Source: Gammaproteobacteria bacterium (GTDB lineage Bacteria; Pseudomonadota; Gammaproteobacteria; Eutrophobiales; Eutrophobiaceae). From it: a DNA stretch of 64,000 nucleotides. The notes below the pieces were generated by a model. That model saw nothing but the letters and a program-made list of their open reading frames with translations. It did not search any database and was not told where the DNA came from. Below are positions 35,377-43,311 of the stretch, in pieces. The translations under genes were made by a program, and so were the position numbers. The DNA lies in contig SCUJ01000006.1 in NCBI GenBank assembly GCA_004297165.1, positions 1,240,464 to 1,304,463 on the forward strand. The letters run 5' to 3'. How positions within the stretch are numbered: the first letter of the stretch is position 1; the number at the start of each line of letters is the position of its first letter.

Positions 35377-38364
35377 ATGAAATTTTCGGACTCACCCCCG
35401 CGATGGGTTTTCTATGTCATCTTTACCATTTCCGGTTTTACCGGGCTGATCTACGAATCGATCTGGTCACATTATCTCAAATTGTTTCTTGGCCACGCCG
35501 CGTATGCGCAATCCCTGGTGCTGACGATATTCATGGGCGGACTCGGGCTCGGATCCTGGATTGCCGCCAGATTCTCCGGGCGACTCCGCGCGCCGATCCT
35601 GCTTTACGCGATTGTTGAAGGCGGCATCGGGGCGTTTGCGCTTTTCTTCCATGATATATTCGTTGTCATTACGGACGCCTTTTACTTCTCGATCCTGCCG
35701 GACCTCGCCTCGCCCTCGCTGGCCGGAGCGTTGAAATGGATCGCGGCCAGCACCCTGATCGCGCCGCAGTCGGCGCTGCTCGGCATGACCTTTCCGCTCC
35801 TGACGGGCGGCATCATCCGCCGATATCCGGATCAAGCCGGCGGCAGCCTCGCAATGCTTTATTTCACCAACAGCATCGGCGCGGCGATCGGCGTACTCAT
35901 CTCCGGATTCTGGTTAATCGGAGTCGTGGGACTTCCAGGAACGATTATGACTGCCGGATTGCTCAACATTGCGTTGGCGCTGACAGTCTGGCTTCTGGTC
36001 ATACTCGATCCGCAACCCGCCGCCAGTCCATTACAGACGACGGCCAGCTCAGCCAGAACCGATCCGCTGACAAGCCTCTTTTTCGCGGCCGCTGCCGTCA
36101 CCGGTGCGGCCTCTTTCGTTTACGAAATCGGTTGGTTGCGCATGCTGAGCCTGGTGCTCGGCAGCACCACGCATTCGTTCGAACTCATGTTGAGCGCCTT
36201 TATCACCGGGCTGGCTTTCGGCGGCTTATGGATCAAACGCCGCATCGATCGAATCGAAGACAGCATGGGCTTCGCCGGTTGGGTCCAGGTATTGATGGGC
36301 GCGATGGCGGCGCTGTCCATCCCCCTCTATGTCAAAACCTTCGACTGGATGGCGGCGTTGCTCTCGGCGTTGCAAACGACGGATTCCGGCTACAATCTAT
36401 ACGCTGCTTTCAGCCATGGCATCGCCTTGTTCGTGATGGTGCCAACAACGTTTCTCGCCGGCATGACCTTGCCGCTCTTCACGCACGCTTTACTTCGCAG
36501 GGGTCAGGGCGAGGCGGCGATCGGGCGGGTTTACGCGATCAACACGCTGGGCTCGATTGCCGGAGTGCTATTCGCGGTGCATATCGGCATGCCCATGTTG
36601 GGCTTGAAATCGCTGATCCTTTTCGGCGCGGCGCTGGATATTGTGCTTGGCCTAACGCTGCTCTCCAAGAGCGGCGCCGGACCAAGGCTTATACCGGTCG
36701 CGCAAGGGGCCTTGCTTGGGGCCGTTGTGCTAATGATCGTGTCACTGACGGTCCAGCTCGACCCGCGCCGGCTCGCCTCCGGGGTCTATCGTTACAAAAG
36801 CGCCGAACTTGGCCCCGAAAAACAATTGCTTTCCCATGAACACGGTAAAACCTCCAGCGTCAGCCTGTTCGCCACCGGGACGCAGCTGACGATCGCCACC
36901 AACGGCAAACCCGACGCGGCGATCCAGATGGATTCCAAAGGTAAGCGCGCGCTGGACGAGATCACGATGGTCATGGCCGCCGCATTGCCGCTCGCCTACA
37001 ACCCGCACGCCCGTCGCGCGGCGAACATCGGCTTCGGATCCGGCCTTACCACGCACACGTTGCTGGCGAACCCCGGCCTCGAACGCGTGGACACGGTGGA
37101 AATAGAGGCCGCCATGGTGCGCGTGGCGCGGGCTTTCGGCAAGCGCGTCAGCCGGGCCTACCACGACCCGCGCAGCAGCATTTACATCGAGGACGCCAAG
37201 ACATTTTTTTCATTGCAAAGCCAAGACTACGACATCATCATCGCCGAACCGTCGAATCCCTGGGTCAGCGGCGTGGCGAGCCTCTTCTCGCAGGAATTTT
37301 ACCGGACTCTGCCCAACTATCTGACGCCGGAAGGAATCTTCATTCAATGGCTGCAGCTCTACGAGTTCAACGATCACCTGTTGCTGTCGGCGCTCAAGGC
37401 GTTGTCGTTGAATTTCGCGGATTTTGCGATCTACAACACCGACAACGCCAATATTCTCATCGTCGCCAAGGTCAGGGGCAGGCTGCCCCGTCCGGATTTC
37501 TCCCGGCTCTGGGATGGCGCCCTCGGCGGCGAACTGGCGGATGTTGGACTGCGCGGGGCGGACGATGTTTTGGTGCGCCAGGTAGGGACGCGGCAAGAGA
37601 TCGGGGCGCTGCTGGATCTGACTCTCGATCCGCCAAATTCGGATTTCTTCCCGTTTCTGGATCTGAACGCCGCCAAGGCGCGCTTCAAGGTCGAGAACGC
37701 GCTGTTGTTTTATGGTTGGAGCGTCTCGACGCTGCCCTTGCTCGAGATGCTTGGCTTGGGGTCTTTCGATCATCGCCGCGTGACCGATGACGACAATTTC
37801 AATCGCGCGCATCTGATCCAGAAAGCCAGGGACATCCACGATCAAGTCGTTCTCAAGCGCGAAGGCGCCGGCAACGGGGATACGACCTTGGCGCTGGTGT
37901 TGTCCTTCCGCAGTACCTGCGGACAGACTGCTATTGAGGAAGAAGCGTTGCTCGAGGCTCTGCACATACTGGCGCAAAAAACGCTGCCATTTCTCGATCG
38001 CCAGGCGGCGATTGCGCTAATCGACGCCTTGATGCCGGCAGAGTGTCTGGCGCCCGGCTTCGCGCGTTTAGGACTCTGGGTTAACCTCTATCGTGCGCTG
38101 GCCGCCCGCGATGCCTGCGACATCGCGCCGGCGGCGATAGTCGCGCTTGCGGATGCGGCGAGCGACGCGCACAGACGGCGGTACGCCCTTGCCGCCGCGA
38201 TGCTCGGCCATCTCGTCTGCGCCCAACCTCAGGCGGCCCTCGACCTTTGGGCAGAGCGCCCCCGGCAGTTGCGCGAACTGGGACCGGTGCCTGATATCGA
38301 TCTGATAGTTATGCTTGCCGGTAAGCGTGTCGCGGAAATGCAAGCAGACGCTTCAGAGGAATAA
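35377..38364 (+). CDS. Membrane spermidine-synthase-like fusion protein
   Basis: About 995 residues. The N-terminal 450 residues contain roughly a dozen hydrophobic helices in two similar halves (FTISGFTGLIYESIWSHYL and GAASFVYEIGWLRMLSLVLG open each half). This is followed by a spermidine-synthase-like Rossmann methyltransferase-fold domain (about 480-720: NIGFGSGLTTHTLL, VDTVEIEAAMVRVA, DYDIIIAEPSNPWVSGVASLF) and a helical C-terminal region. Fused membrane/SpeE-like proteins of this type are widespread; the substrate is unproven. The start is uncertain (ATG at 35356, 35365 or 35377; no clear ribosome site). It lies 62 nt after TonB receptor 2 on the same strand. Confidence 0.8.
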   Translation: MKFSDSPPRWVFYVIFTISGFTGLIYESIWSHYLKLFLGHAAYAQSLVLTIFMGGLGLGSWIAARFSGRLRAPILLYAIVEGGIGAFALFFHDIFVVITDAFYFSILPDLASPSLAGALKWIAASTLIAPQSALLGMTFPLLTGGIIRRYPDQAGGSLAMLYFTNSIGAAIGVLISGFWLIGVVGLPGTIMTAGLLNIALALTVWLLVILDPQPAASPLQTTASSARTDPLTSLFFAAAAVTGAASFVYEIGWLRMLSLVLGSTTHSFELMLSAFITGLAFGGLWIKRRIDRIEDSMGFAGWVQVLMGAMAALSIPLYVKTFDWMAALLSALQTTDSGYNLYAAFSHGIALFVMVPTTFLAGMTLPLFTHALLRRGQGEAAIGRVYAINTLGSIAGVLFAVHIGMPMLGLKSLILFGAALDIVLGLTLLSKSGAGPRLIPVAQGALLGAVVLMIVSLTVQLDPRRLASGVYRYKSAELGPEKQLLSHEHGKTSSVSLFATGTQLTIATNGKPDAAIQMDSKGKRALDEITMVMAAALPLAYNPHARRAANIGFGSGLTTHTLLANPGLERVDTVEIEAAMVRVARAFGKRVSRAYHDPRSSIYIEDAKTFFSLQSQDYDIIIAEPSNPWVSGVASLFSQEFYRTLPNYLTPEGIFIQWLQLYEFNDHLLLSALKALSLNFADFAIYNTDNANILIVAKVRGRLPRPDFSRLWDGALGGELADVGLRGADDVLVRQVGTRQEIGALLDLTLDPPNSDFFPFLDLNAAKARFKVENALLFYGWSVSTLPLLEMLGLGSFDHRRVTDDDNFNRAHLIQKARDIHDQVVLKREGAGNGDTTLALVLSFRSTCGQTAIEEEALLEALHILAQKTLPFLDRQAAIALIDALMPAECLAPGFARLGLWVNLYRALAARDACDIAPAAIVALADAASDAHRRRYALAAAMLGHLVCAQPQAALDLWAERPRQLRELGPVPDIDLIVMLAGKRVAEMQADASEE

Positions 38365-39039
38365 AGACGGGGGAGCCTCGTTGCGAATTGGTAACTTCCT
38401 GAGCCGTCTGCCACATCCCAACCCCGCCATGCCAAGTCCCATCAATACAAGGGTGGCCGGCTCAGGAACATTACTTACCGCTGTGCCCTTGATTTGAATC
38501 TGACCCGTCAAGACCTCGTGAAATGCGCCCCAAAACGTATAACTTCCACCCCACAAACCAAGTTTATTTTCATACATCGTATTCACATTGTCAGCGTTTC
38601 CTCCAGCGATAGGACCCTCTCCCTCAACAGCAAACTGAAATGCTCCACCCAGGCTGTAATAGTCTGCATGCAGGCCGCTGATATAACCACCCGTGCTCGC
38701 GACAGATCGGAGATAGGCTTCCGGGACGACGCCCGCGGCCCATATACCGCTGTCTATTTCCGGTTGATCCCAAAACAATCCCAGACCGTTAGATCCCCAT
38801 CGATTCTTGTAATCAATGGCGATGTCATACCAGGCGCCTGGGGTCATGTTGAAAGAACCCGTGCAGACGCCAGATCCATACGAATCATGGGTACAAATAT
38901 GACTGCCTCCTATAGTCAAGGAAGCATAATCATCTGCGCTGACCACGAAATTCACCAATGCTGCCTGTGCCTGTGGCGATAGCCAACACAACGCAGCCAT
39001 CAGGATTTCCAAGGTAATCTTATGTTTATTTTTTAACAC
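38353..39039 (-). CDS. PEP-CTERM sorted exported protein
   Basis: A 228-residue secreted protein. The start is best at GTG 39039: GGAGG lies 8 nt upstream, and the signal then begins with a short basic region before LEILMAALCWLSPQAQA. In-frame ATGs up to 39111 have no ribosome site. The C-terminus carries VPEPATLVLMGLGMAGLG followed by basic residues, the PEP-CTERM sorting signal cut by exosortase. The middle (ADDYASLTIGGSHICTH, GLGLFWDQPEI, GLHADYYS) looks like a PA14/GLEYA-type beta domain, usually carbohydrate-binding. No exosortase gene is in the window. Its end overlaps the 3' end of the convergent spermidine-synthase-like gene by 12 nt. Confidence 0.85.
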   Translation of the reverse strand: MLKNKHKITLEILMAALCWLSPQAQAALVNFVVSADDYASLTIGGSHICTHDSYGSGVCTGSFNMTPGAWYDIAIDYKNRWGSNGLGLFWDQPEIDSGIWAAGVVPEAYLRSVASTGGYISGLHADYYSLGGAFQFAVEGEGPIAGGNADNVNTMYENKLGLWGGSYTFWGAFHEVLTGQIQIKGTAVSNVPEPATLVLMGLGMAGLGCGRRLRKLPIRNEAPPSLFL

Positions 39040-39457
39040 TGTAGCTTCCTCCGCCGTCAGTTTTATTTTTGTCATTCTTGTATATACGCGAGTGAAAAGC
39101 CCGGAACCCATCAGGCTTACCAGTGAGCATCTTTAGCATTGTTCGTGCCAACTATATTTATATGAATGTATTCAATCAGTTAAATAATTATGAAGCTTGA
39201 TATCCAACTCTTCTTATTAAGTAACGCCGACAACATAAATACCACGGTTTATTTTACGCACTATAAAATAATCAATGAATACAGTGGGATATGTCTATAT
39301 TTTGATGCAGTAACGTGGTGGTAATTTATACAGACACTCTGGAGGGATATTTCGCAACAAACCCCATCAGGTGATGGGGGCGAAGGGGAAGAATATAGAG
39401 TCCACGAAAGGATTCCGGTACCCCACATAGTGGGATACCGGATCGATTCATGTAGAT
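39040..39457. other. AT-rich intergenic region with two hairpins
   Basis: A 418-bp gap, clearly lower in GC than its flanks, with no convincing gene. It must hold the promoter of the PEP-CTERM gene on the minus strand. Two hairpins occur on its right side: CCCCATCAGGTGATGGGG (39362-39379) and the terminator-like stem at 39415-39441. Confidence 0.5.
39415..39441 (-). terminator. Probable terminator of quinoprotein 4
   Basis: CCGGTACCCCAC pairs with GTGGGATACCGG (one wobble), loop of 3-4 nt, 17 nt past the stop of the minus-strand lipoprotein quinoprotein gene. No long T run follows, so the call is moderate. Confidence 0.5.
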
Positions 39458-41404
39458 TTACGGCAGGGCGAACACCTTCACCTCGTTCCGGGCAGCGATC
39501 GCGACATACTGTTTGCCATTGGCGCCCATGTAGGTCATGGGATTGGCGCTCGCTACCTGGCCAAGGTCCGTGGCCCAAAGCTCGTTGCCGTTCGCCGCAT
39601 CGAAGGCGCGAAGGCGGCGATCGTTGGTGGAGCCGATGAATACCAGACCGCCTGCGGTGACCGACGGACCCGCGCTGCCGCTGCCGCCGACCTTCTGCTT
39701 GCCTTCCGGCAGGGCTTCATTGAGGCCAAGCACGGTCTCCCAGGCGATCTCGCCGGTCTTCGCATTGACCGCGACCAGCCGCGCCCAGGGTGGTCTCTGG
39801 CAAGGCCACATACCGATCACATTGCCGTCCTTGTCCTTGACCTGGGCATTGAAACCCGCGTACGGTCCAGGTCCGGAGATGCTGGCCCGGTCATAGGTCT
39901 GGGTCGCCCCTTCGGTCCCACGCCCGTAGTTGAGGCCGGGTTTCTTCTTTTCGACCCAGCCAACCAGTGAGGTCTCCGTTGCGTTCAGGATCACGAGGTC
40001 CTGCGACGGGTCATAGGCCGGCCCGCCCCAATTCACGCCGCCGCCGCCGCCAGGGAACTGCACGGTGCTCTTCGGCGGATCGCCCTCTTCATGGAAACCG
40101 AAGGGCGTGTAGGGTCCCTCATTATTAAAACCTCCGCTATCGTCCCAGAGCTTCTGACAGGCGGCGGCATGTTCGGGCGTGGTGTCTTCCGCCGTGACCA
40201 TGTCCTCCTTCTTGAAGCTCACCCTGGACATGGGCGGCGTCTTCACCGGGAACGGCTGGGTCGGGGAGTACCATTCGCCGGGGACGTTCCCTTGCGGCAC
40301 CGGGCGTTCCTCGACGGGATGGATGGGTTCGCCGGTCACGCGGTTCAGGAAGAACAGATAGCTGGTCTTGTTGAGGACGGCGAGGGCCGGGATCGTCTGA
40401 CCATCCATTTCCACATCGAAGAGGACCGGCGGCGAGGGCATGTCCTCGTCCCACAGGGCATGGTGCGCCAACTGGAAATGCCAGAGGTATTTGCCGGTTT
40501 CCGCCTCGACCGCGACCACGGAATTGCCGAACAGGTTGTTGCCGGGCCGGTCACCGCCCCAGTAATTGGGCGAGGGTCCGGAGATCGGCATGTAAAGGAT
40601 GCCGCGTTCTTCATCCACGGTCATGCTGAAGGCCCAGACGTTGGTGCCCGAGCGTCCCTTCCAGCTCTCGCCTTCCCACGTCTCGTGACCGACCTCGCCG
40701 GGCTGCGGGACATTATGGAACTCCCACACTTTCTCGCCGGTGCGGGCATCGAAGGCGCGGGTGTTGCCAGGCTCGCCAAAGGAGAGTTCCCCGGTGTTGG
40801 CGCCGATTATGACCAGATGTTTGTAGATGGTGGGCACACCGAGATACGGGGTGCCGACCTCGGTCTCGCCATTCGTGCCGAAACCCGCCGCGGGCTCGCC
40901 CGTGGCGGCATCGAGGGCAAGCATCCTGGGACCGATCATCACGAAGATGCGCGCCGGGTGATCCGCATCGCCGGGCCAGTAGGCGACGCCGCGCCCCGAC
41001 GGACGGCTCTGATCGCCCAGATCATGATTCCAGACGACTGCGCCGGTGTCCGCGGTCACGGCCGCCACCCCGTTGGAGGTCGGCAGATACATCACATTCG
41101 CGATCACGATCGGGGTAGCCTGCCCGCCCGAGGGATGGCTCCAGACCTGCTGGAGTTGCGCGACGTTGCTCCGGTTGATCTGATCGAGCGGCGAGTAACG
41201 CATCCCGTTCAGACGCCGGTTATAGTTCTGCCATTCGCCAGGCGCGGGATCGGCAATGACCTTGGCCGCTGGCGGGGTCGCTGCGGGCGGCGCTTCAGCC
41301 TGCGGTGCGGCGGCCGGTTGCGCCGCACCCTGATCGGGACCTTGCGAACCACAGGCGCCGAGCAGGGCCGTAAGGATTAATGTTGCGAGAATGCGTGAAT
41401 TCAT
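39458..41404 (-). CDS. PQQ-binding lipoprotein dehydrogenase, glucose-dehydrogenase-like (quinoprotein 4)
   Basis: A 648-residue precursor with a lipoprotein signal (lipobox LLGAC, Cys18) and a Pro/Ala-rich linker (about 20-50), so it is tethered to a membrane. The propeller contains QNYNRRLNGMRYSPLDQI, RGVAYWPGD, AHHALWDEDMPSPPVLFD and SAGPSVTAGGLVFIGSTNDR. The WDEDMPSPPVLFD and RGVAYWPG segments are closer to membrane-type glucose/polyol quinoprotein dehydrogenases (Gcd-like) than to methanol dehydrogenase. It has no haem domain and no membrane anchor other than the lipid. GGGGGA precedes the ATG. It is downstream of the exported aldo/keto reductase on the same strand, though a 66-bp gap separates them. 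Confidence 0.85.
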   Translation of the reverse strand: MNSRILATLILTALLGACGSQGPDQGAAQPAAAPQAEAPPAATPPAAKVIADPAPGEWQNYNRRLNGMRYSPLDQINRSNVAQLQQVWSHPSGGQATPIVIANVMYLPTSNGVAAVTADTGAVVWNHDLGDQSRPSGRGVAYWPGDADHPARIFVMIGPRMLALDAATGEPAAGFGTNGETEVGTPYLGVPTIYKHLVIIGANTGELSFGEPGNTRAFDARTGEKVWEFHNVPQPGEVGHETWEGESWKGRSGTNVWAFSMTVDEERGILYMPISGPSPNYWGGDRPGNNLFGNSVVAVEAETGKYLWHFQLAHHALWDEDMPSPPVLFDVEMDGQTIPALAVLNKTSYLFFLNRVTGEPIHPVEERPVPQGNVPGEWYSPTQPFPVKTPPMSRVSFKKEDMVTAEDTTPEHAAACQKLWDDSGGFNNEGPYTPFGFHEEGDPPKSTVQFPGGGGGVNWGGPAYDPSQDLVILNATETSLVGWVEKKKPGLNYGRGTEGATQTYDRASISGPGPYAGFNAQVKDKDGNVIGMWPCQRPPWARLVAVNAKTGEIAWETVLGLNEALPEGKQKVGGSGSAGPSVTAGGLVFIGSTNDRRLRAFDAANGNELWATDLGQVASANPMTYMGANGKQYVAIAARNEVKVFALP

Positions 41405-41470
41405 AAAGGTCCCCCAATCGTTATCAATTTATCCTGGATATTATCATAAGAGCGAAAATACGACCGAACT

Positions 41471-42385
41471 TCAAACGCTGTCGATGAAATCCTCCATCCG
41501 CTTGCGCATCGCGGCATCCGGCAGCCGGCCCATGGCCGCGCCGAGATTATCCTCGGCATGCTGGGGTTTGCGGGTCCCCGGGATCGCGACCGTCACGGCG
41601 GGATGGGAGACGATGTATTTCAGGAAAAACTGGCCCCAGCTTTTACAGTCGAATTCGGCGGCCCACTCCGGCAGGGGTCGCTGCCCGACATTCCCGAACA
41701 GGCTGCCGCGCCCGAGCGGCACATTGATGAATACACCGAGACCCTTATCCGCGGCAAGCGGCAGGATTTTTTCCGCCGCCGCGCGATCCCCCAGGGAATA
41801 ATTCACCTGAATGAAATCCAGTTCCTGCTCCTGCATCAATTTCGCCAGTAGTTCATGCTGTTGCGTCTGGGAAGTGGTCACGCCGTAATAACGCAGACGG
41901 CCGGCCGCCTTCCATTCGCGCATGGCCGGCAACTGGCCATCCCAGCCCATCAGGTTATGGACCTGCATGAGATCGATGACATCCCATTTCAGGCGGGCGA
42001 CCGATTCCTCCATCTGTGTCGCGCTTTGCTCCTGCGTTTGCATGTTGCACTTGGTGGCCATGAACAGGTCGTCCCGGATGCCGAGCCCGTCGATCAGATC
42101 GCCCAGTACGGCCTCCGAATTGCGGTAGGCCGGGGCCGTGTCGATCACCGTGCCGCCCAGTTCCCGGAATTTCTTCAGGGTCTCGCGCAACGGCGCAAGC
42201 TGTTCCTCCACGGCGTCCACGCCATAGCGGTTGGTGCCGATGCCGATGACCGGTATCAGCTCACCCGTCTTCGGGATGGGTTTTTTAATCAATTCCGTCT
42301 GCGCGCGTAGCGGCGGGATACCCAGCATCCCCGCCGCCGTCAATGCCGCCGAGCCCTTGAGTACCTGCCGCCTGGTCAAACTCAT
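41471..42385 (-). CDS. Tat-exported aldo/keto reductase
   Basis: A 304-residue AKR. ATG 42385 has GAGAGGG 8 nt upstream and starts a twin-arginine signal, SLTRRQVLKGSAALTAAGMLG; upstream in-frame codons to 42610 encode nothing plausible. The AKR tetrad is visible: Asp and Tyr in DTAPAYRNSEAVLG, Lys in MATKCNM, His in MQVHNLMGWD. The C-terminal NADPH-binding part is VAIPGTRKPQHAEDN. Tat signals let a protein be exported with its nucleotide bound, as in glucose-fructose oxidoreductase, so a periplasmic reductase with tightly bound cofactor is possible. It diverges from the dienelactone hydrolase gene. Confidence 0.87.
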   Translation of the reverse strand: MSLTRRQVLKGSAALTAAGMLGIPPLRAQTELIKKPIPKTGELIPVIGIGTNRYGVDAVEEQLAPLRETLKKFRELGGTVIDTAPAYRNSEAVLGDLIDGLGIRDDLFMATKCNMQTQEQSATQMEESVARLKWDVIDLMQVHNLMGWDGQLPAMREWKAAGRLRYYGVTTSQTQQHELLAKLMQEQELDFIQVNYSLGDRAAAEKILPLAADKGLGVFINVPLGRGSLFGNVGQRPLPEWAAEFDCKSWGQFFLKYIVSHPAVTVAIPGTRKPQHAEDNLGAAMGRLPDAAMRKRMEDFIDSV

Positions 42386-42536
42386 GAGAAAGACCCTCTC
42401 CTGCTCATCACTATGGGTTTCAGAATCGTATCCGGATGCGGATCCGCCTTGCCGTTCATGCGGACCGCCAATATGATGCCTAGTTATAATCCAGTTGCTC
42501 ACACAAGTACATATCGACGGCGGGAGGATCGACATC
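42386..42536. promoter_or_regulatory. Divergent promoter region (AKR / dienelactone hydrolase-UGSC 3)
   Basis: A 151-bp gap between divergent starts. The right side contains TAGTTATAAT (TATAAT at 42485-42490), a good -10 candidate for the rightward operon leading to UGSC 3. No operator palindrome is obvious. Confidence 0.4.
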
Positions 42537-43274
42537 ATGAAACTTTTTTCCACAATTGCGTTGCTGTTATGCGGTGTGTCCGGCGTGCTGACCGCGGGCG
42601 AGAAGGTCAATTACGACGTCGGAGGCGAGGCCTTCGAGGGTTATTATGCGAGCCCCACGGCGAACGCCCCGCTGGTGCTCCTGGTGCACGACTGGGACGG
42701 CCTGACCGATTACGAGGTGAAGCGCGCGGAGATGCTGGCGGAGCTGGGTTATTCGGTCTTCGCGGTGGACATGTTCGGGGCCGGCAACCGGCCGGCGGAC
42801 ATGGCCGGCAGACAGAAACTGACAGGCGCCTTGTACAACGATCGTCCACGGATGCGGGCCTTGATGGCCGGCGCCCTGGAGGCCGCTAAACAGCAGGGCG
42901 CAAACACGGGCAATGCCGTCGCCATGGGTTATTGCTTCGGCGGATCGGTGATCCTCGACTACGCGCGCTCAGGCGCGGACCTCAAGGGCTTCGTCACTTT
43001 TCACGGGGGACTCGCTACACCCGAGGGACAGAACTATGCGCAGGCCAAGGGACAGATCCTGGTGCTGCACGGCACTGCCGACGACGCGGTGACCATGGAT
43101 CAGTTCGCCGCGCTCGCCAAGGAACTCGAAGGCCAAAAGATCAAACACGAGATGATCGCCTACAGCGGCGCGCCGCACGCCTTCACGGTCTTCGGTTCAG
43201 AGCGTTACCGGGAAGATGCTGACAAAAAATCGTGGCGGCGTTTCGGGGAATTCCTGGAAGAAGTGCTGAACTGA
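42537..43274 (+). CDS. Dienelactone hydrolase family protein, exported
   Basis: A 245-residue alpha/beta hydrolase of the DLH family. It has an unusual N-terminal signal (MKLFSTIALLLCGVSGVLTAGE). The catalytic triad is seen as Cys in MGYCFGGS, Asp in HGTADDAV and His in GAPHAFTV. Members hydrolyse dienelactones or other small esters and lactones; intradiol and haloaromatic pathways use cytosolic versions, so export is notable. ATG 42537 has GGGAGG upstream. UGSC 3 starts 37 nt downstream, suggesting an operon. Confidence 0.88.
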   Translation: MKLFSTIALLLCGVSGVLTAGEKVNYDVGGEAFEGYYASPTANAPLVLLVHDWDGLTDYEVKRAEMLAELGYSVFAVDMFGAGNRPADMAGRQKLTGALYNDRPRMRALMAGALEAAKQQGANTGNAVAMGYCFGGSVILDYARSGADLKGFVTFHGGLATPEGQNYAQAKGQILVLHGTADDAVTMDQFAALAKELEGQKIKHEMIAYSGAPHAFTVFGSERYREDADKKSWRRFGEFLEEVLN

Positions 43275-43311
43275 GCAACGGACATTATCGACAACCATGA
43301 GGAGAAACACG

